A stretch of DNA of 64,000 nt from Amoebidium appalachense (taxonomy: Eukaryota; Ichthyosporea), in assembly GCA_963693365.1 (NCBI GenBank), contig CAVNZM010000007.1, positions 8,556,001 to 8,620,000 of the forward strand, given 5' to 3'. Below, one piece after another: positions 60,311-64,000 of the stretch; positions within the stretch are counted from its first letter, which is position 1, and every line of letters starts with the position of its first letter. The notes beneath the pieces were generated by a model. That model was not told the origin of the DNA, searched no databases, and saw only the letters and a list, made by a program, of their open reading frames with translations. Both the position numbers and the translations under genes were made by a program.

Positions 60311-62879
60311 TTAACGGTAAGACTTCTGGTAGCGTGCGCGGGCGCCGGGACCGCCGAACTTCTTGGGCTCGCAGCGGCGGGGGTCAGCAACGAGCAGGGA
60401 GCGGTCGTAGGTGTGCAGGATGTCCTTGATCTGCTGCTTGGACACCTCGTCCACGAACTTCTGGTAGAACGCCACCAGCGACTTGGCAATGGCCTGAATA
60501 CACACAGTCAATATATTTTTAGCTGGCCGGAACGTGCATGCTGTGCATGTATCCCAGCCCCAGGAGTATACCAAACTCCCACCCTCAACCAGTGATGTGT
60601 GTGAGAGGAAGAGAGGAATGTTGTGTGTGCGTGATGGACAGGGAGAGGGGGGGGGGGGGGGGGGGGGAGGGGTTGATGTGCGCACAAGAACGTAGGGACC
60701 GGGAGAAGGGGAAAGGAGCGGAATATGGTGGATAGATGGGCGGGTGGGTGACGGGGGAGGAATAGAAACCACGACCCCGCCCACCCTCCCCCTGAGCACA
60801 CAAACAAGATGCCACACACAAGCTCTGCACCCCCTCATAGTAGAGTACACCACAAGGGCGGATGCAGACTACACCCCGCTCCTCCCCCCCCACCAACCTC
60901 GGGATGTTAGAAAAACCAGGAGAACAGAAATCCTCCTCAAGAAAAGGGGAATCAGATTATAAAGAAGGTTGCGACAGTCAGATTGAACGAGTTAAAGAAG
61001 AGACACACAAATGTCCGTATGTAACCGAGTGCCGAAGAATTGCAGCTCCCTCCCCCCTCCCCCCCAAAACAAGAAACACATACTCCCCTCCATACACACG
61101 CACACTGTCCAGCCTAGAGTACCAAAAAACCCAGAGCCTTCACATACAATCTATATACGTCTGCTTCGTACTGGTAACCTCAAACTCATATCACCTATTT
61201 CATGCATGCAGTACCCTCTGTTTTGTGCACCACATGCTAATTTTATGCAAGCACTACGACATGCAGCATGCAACGAAATCCTGACGAACAGGCTGCATTC
61301 AGAAATTGCATAGTACGTACAGACTGGGTGTTTGCATAGTGCGTACAGACAGGATGCGCGGATCCCGACCCAAAATGCCCCCCCCCCCCCCCCCTAACAC
61401 ACACCCTGTCTTTATGGTTGCACGCCAGCCCATGCATCCATTACATCCTCCCATACCACATCAGCGCAGCAATCACCAGACAAGCTCCTACAAGCACCAC
61501 ACCACCAGCGGCAGCAATGCAATCAGGACCCCCTTCCCCCCCATAAAGTACACACACAGACACACATGGGCAACCAGACACACCAGCCAAGTATGAATGC
61601 TGAGATGTGCCCCCCTCCTCCCCCCAAACGTACACAAATACTCAACCCCTCAACCACCAGCCACGGCCCCACACATACCTGGCGGATGGCGTAGATCTGG
61701 GAGGTGTGTCCACCACCCTTGACCCGGACGCGGATATCAACGCCGGCAAAGCGGTCCTTGCCGAGCAGGTAGATGGGCTCCATCACCTGCACACCAGTCA
61801 GCCAGCCCTGCTGCTAAAAACAGGAATATCCCCACGACCCAATAACGGTGGCTGAAGCATATGGTGAAAAGTGGAAGCGTCGGCCACAACACAAAAACAG
61901 CAACAAAGTTGCCTGAGCAGAAAAAAGGCCGGTGACGACAGCACAGCATGCACCTACACACTGCTCCGCCTTGATGGCCCCAGCAAAACTGGGAGGAGGA
62001 CCCTCCTCCCCCGGCAAGCTGTCCTACAACACCCCGTAATTTCTACTCCCCCTACATCCCTCCTCCCCATGTTGTCCGTCGGATTCCTCCATCACCAATC
62101 GAACAATGATACCATAAACCCTGCACGTATGCCACGACCCATCCTACCCACTCGCTCACACACCTTCTCGCGAAGGATCTCGGGCTCGACGAGCTCGATG
62201 GGCTTGCCATTGACCTTCAGAAGGCCAGTGCCACGCTTGCAGTAAGCAACGGCAGTGGCCGTCTTCTGCTCACACACACCAGTGTCAGTATATATACCCC
62301 TATCGGTTGAAACTTGTATGCAAGAGGGCCGGGTGCATAGACCTGCAGGAATACAGATGGCAGACCGGAAAAAAACTGCAAACCAAACGCCACACGTTCA
62401 CGTGTACCACTTTGTCCCAAAAGCAACACCTACCGTGCACGTACATAGCAAGTGAAACGACATACAAAGCCAATCCCTGCCCACAAAGCACGAGCAGCCT
62501 GAGGCAACCACGTTCAGAATTCGGAGTCCAGCATTCAACTACACAATGCAAGTGCTTCACTTGATTCCATGCCACGCATGTGTATGAGTGTATGAGTGCA
62601 CGCAAGTGTTTGAGTTGTTCGTGTTACGTGCAGTGCCTCTGCCCCCACGTGGTGTAAGGCCCACAACACGCTATTAAGATTTTGCCTTGTTCGGTACTAA
62701 AAATTTTGAGCTCATTACAAAAGGCGTGTGCTCCTGTATGTGTGTGTGTGTGTGTATTTATGCGTCTGCTTGTAGATGTATGTGTATGTGTATGTGTGTG
62801 CCTTGCATTATTTCGGAGCTCGACCACGAACCTTGCGGCCAAAGACCTGCACAGACTCAACAGGGGCCTTCTCTGCCAT
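60311..62879 (-). CDS. RPS16: 40S ribosomal protein S16 (uS9)
   Basis: This small-subunit protein has a C-terminal tail that reaches the P-site tRNA. The exons are 62832-62879, 62164-62265, 61679-61786 and 60311-60493, all in phase 0, with donors GTTCGT, GTGTGT and GTATGT. They give 146 residues, the same length as the human protein. The landmarks are [80 protein letters not shown] and the terminal [15 protein letters not shown] with the conserved final Arg. Codon use is strongly biased to C/G third positions (AAG, CGC, CTG), as expected for a highly expressed gene and unlike the neighbouring genes. A TTTCCTGCAG just before the ATG suggests a 5' UTR intron. Confidence 0.98.
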
Positions 62880-63899
62880 TTTCGGTGGCTCTCTGCAGGA
62901 AATATGAATGAGAGAACGCCCCTGATAGCCAAAAAGGGTATATGTAGGGTGGCTGAATATCTCGATTTTCACAACCACGGACAGTATGGTGATTAAAGAT
63001 CTACGGTTAATATTGCAACCTGGAAAGCTGTGCTTCCGAAGTCTACCGCACGGACACAGCGTCACTGCAAAAACCGTGTCGTGCCCCACCATGTCCTCCC
63101 TGCATTCACTTTGGTTCACTAAATCATTGGACCATACACTCCATGGTTGCCTCCGGGTTGATCATCTGCATGTAAAAGGCACGGCTTCGGTATCTTCCCT
63201 ATGACTATAATACCCATAGTCGACTCAAAAGTCCCAGCTTCATCCTGCGGGTCGATAGCTGGTCCATTGGTGCATCTGAGCTGCCGGATGCTAGGGGATG
63301 GTGTTGGATACATGTCGGATGTTGCTGGTTCCTGTCTCAGCTATGGAATGGGAGCTACATATACCAAGATAAAAGAGAATCCGCGCTACACTATTCCATC
63401 CAGCAAAAATCAGAAACATCCTCCTCGTAAAACCGCCGTTCCTTCCTCCGGAAGCCACTCTTCCCATTACATTTTCGTTTCCCGCTAATATCCCTCCAAC
63501 CCAGGGACGTACAGTTACGTACCGGTCTGTGTTGGAAGAGACTGGCACAAAGCAGCGCGCCGCTCTCAAGCAACACGAGAACGCTGAACGGAGCTCTGTG
63601 TGTGCAATCCGTCACAGATCTTTGCGCAAGTTAGGAATGAAACGGATAAAATAGAAGGATCTCATTTGCTGAAGACCACGGTGCAATCTTGCCGATTAAT
63701 GAACGTTGCCTGCAGTGACGCAACAGTCGACAGACACTCTCTCCGATGGTCTTTGAAAGGCTTATTCTGCAGAGTGTGGCTGGCCCAGGCTGGGGTGAAT
63801 ATCGCACACAGAGTGTGGCGAGCGCTGTGGCGTGAAAGACGTGAAACCACAAGGGAATGATAGGTTACTCGGTCCCTGCTATTAAGTTTGATAGCAGCG
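62880..63899. other. RPS16 upstream region
   Basis: Unique sequence of balanced composition without microsatellites, presumably with the RPS16 promoter and first non-coding exon. Several open frames of 60-95 codons overlap on both strands, and none is recognisable. Confidence 0.35.
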
Positions 63900-64000
63900 A
63901 TGCATTATAATCGCGTTTCAGCCCTCACGAGTTACTTCATCTTCTACGCAGAATCGATTCTGCCGGCGCAGCTGCTGGAGCTGCAGGCAGTTCTCTCGGC
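63900..64000 (+). CDS. Possible 5' end of an unrecognised plus-strand gene
   Basis: An ATG at 63900 opens a frame that stays open to the window edge and reads MHYNRVSALTSYFIFYAESI followed by a Leu/Gln-rich stretch. It looks protein-like, but only about 33 codons are visible and no family is recognised. It would be divergent from RPS16. Confidence 0.3.
   Translation, partial: MHYNRVSALTSYFIFYAESILPAQLLELQAVLS

Overview
This is eukaryotic nuclear DNA, probably from a unicellular opisthokont. The genes are dense in GT-AG introns (14 in one gene). They include an RFX transcription factor, CDC16/APC6, TRAPPC4, a MARCH6/Doa10-type E3 ligase and ribosomal protein S16. A PHO84/Pht1-type phosphate symporter and a TRAPPC4 without the PDZ-like insertion of animal synbindin argue against an animal. 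RFX together with this intron density suggests a unicellular holozoan, such as an ichthyosporean. The taxon is inference only.

Layout, left to right: the 5' end of a MARCH6-like gene (minus, 596-995, running off the left edge); an unrecognised broken reading frame (plus, 1757-2188); TRAPPC4 (plus, 2969-7193, 3 exons); CDC16/APC6 (minus, 8684-19291, 14 exons found, first exon unresolved); a diverged tandem segmental duplication (about 20.2-25.9 kb) carrying a truncated copy of the phosphate transporter's last exon; the transporter itself (minus, 25597-30473, 5 exons); a 5'-truncated non-LTR retrotransposon (31.5-32.8 kb); repeat-rich DNA; RFX (minus, 36212-48836, 15 exons); a divergent pair of GNAT-like genes, one frameshifted (minus, about 50.6-51.65 kb) and one intact and intronless (plus, 52633-53712); two foldback elements (56.2-58.3 kb); RPS16 (minus, 60311-62879, 4 exons); and the possible start of another plus-strand gene at 63900. 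Exon boundaries were worked out by hand by matching splice phases and known family sequence. The RFX, transporter, RPS16 and TRAPPC4 models each close exactly in frame (691, 535, 146 and 145 aa).

The genes look like ordinary housekeeping and regulatory neighbours: vesicle tethering, the cell-cycle ubiquitin ligase, phosphate uptake, transcription and translation. No operon-like functional grouping is visible. The striking property is the non-coding DNA: dozens of pure G or C runs of 20-70 bases, long (GT)n/(CA)n and (CGCA)n arrays, T-run/G-run composites, a 25-bp minisatellite starting exactly at an RFX splice donor, a 452-bp tandem repeat family with expanding C-runs, and palindrome-filled foldback elements. 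I found no RNA gene, CRISPR array or bacterial-type feature.
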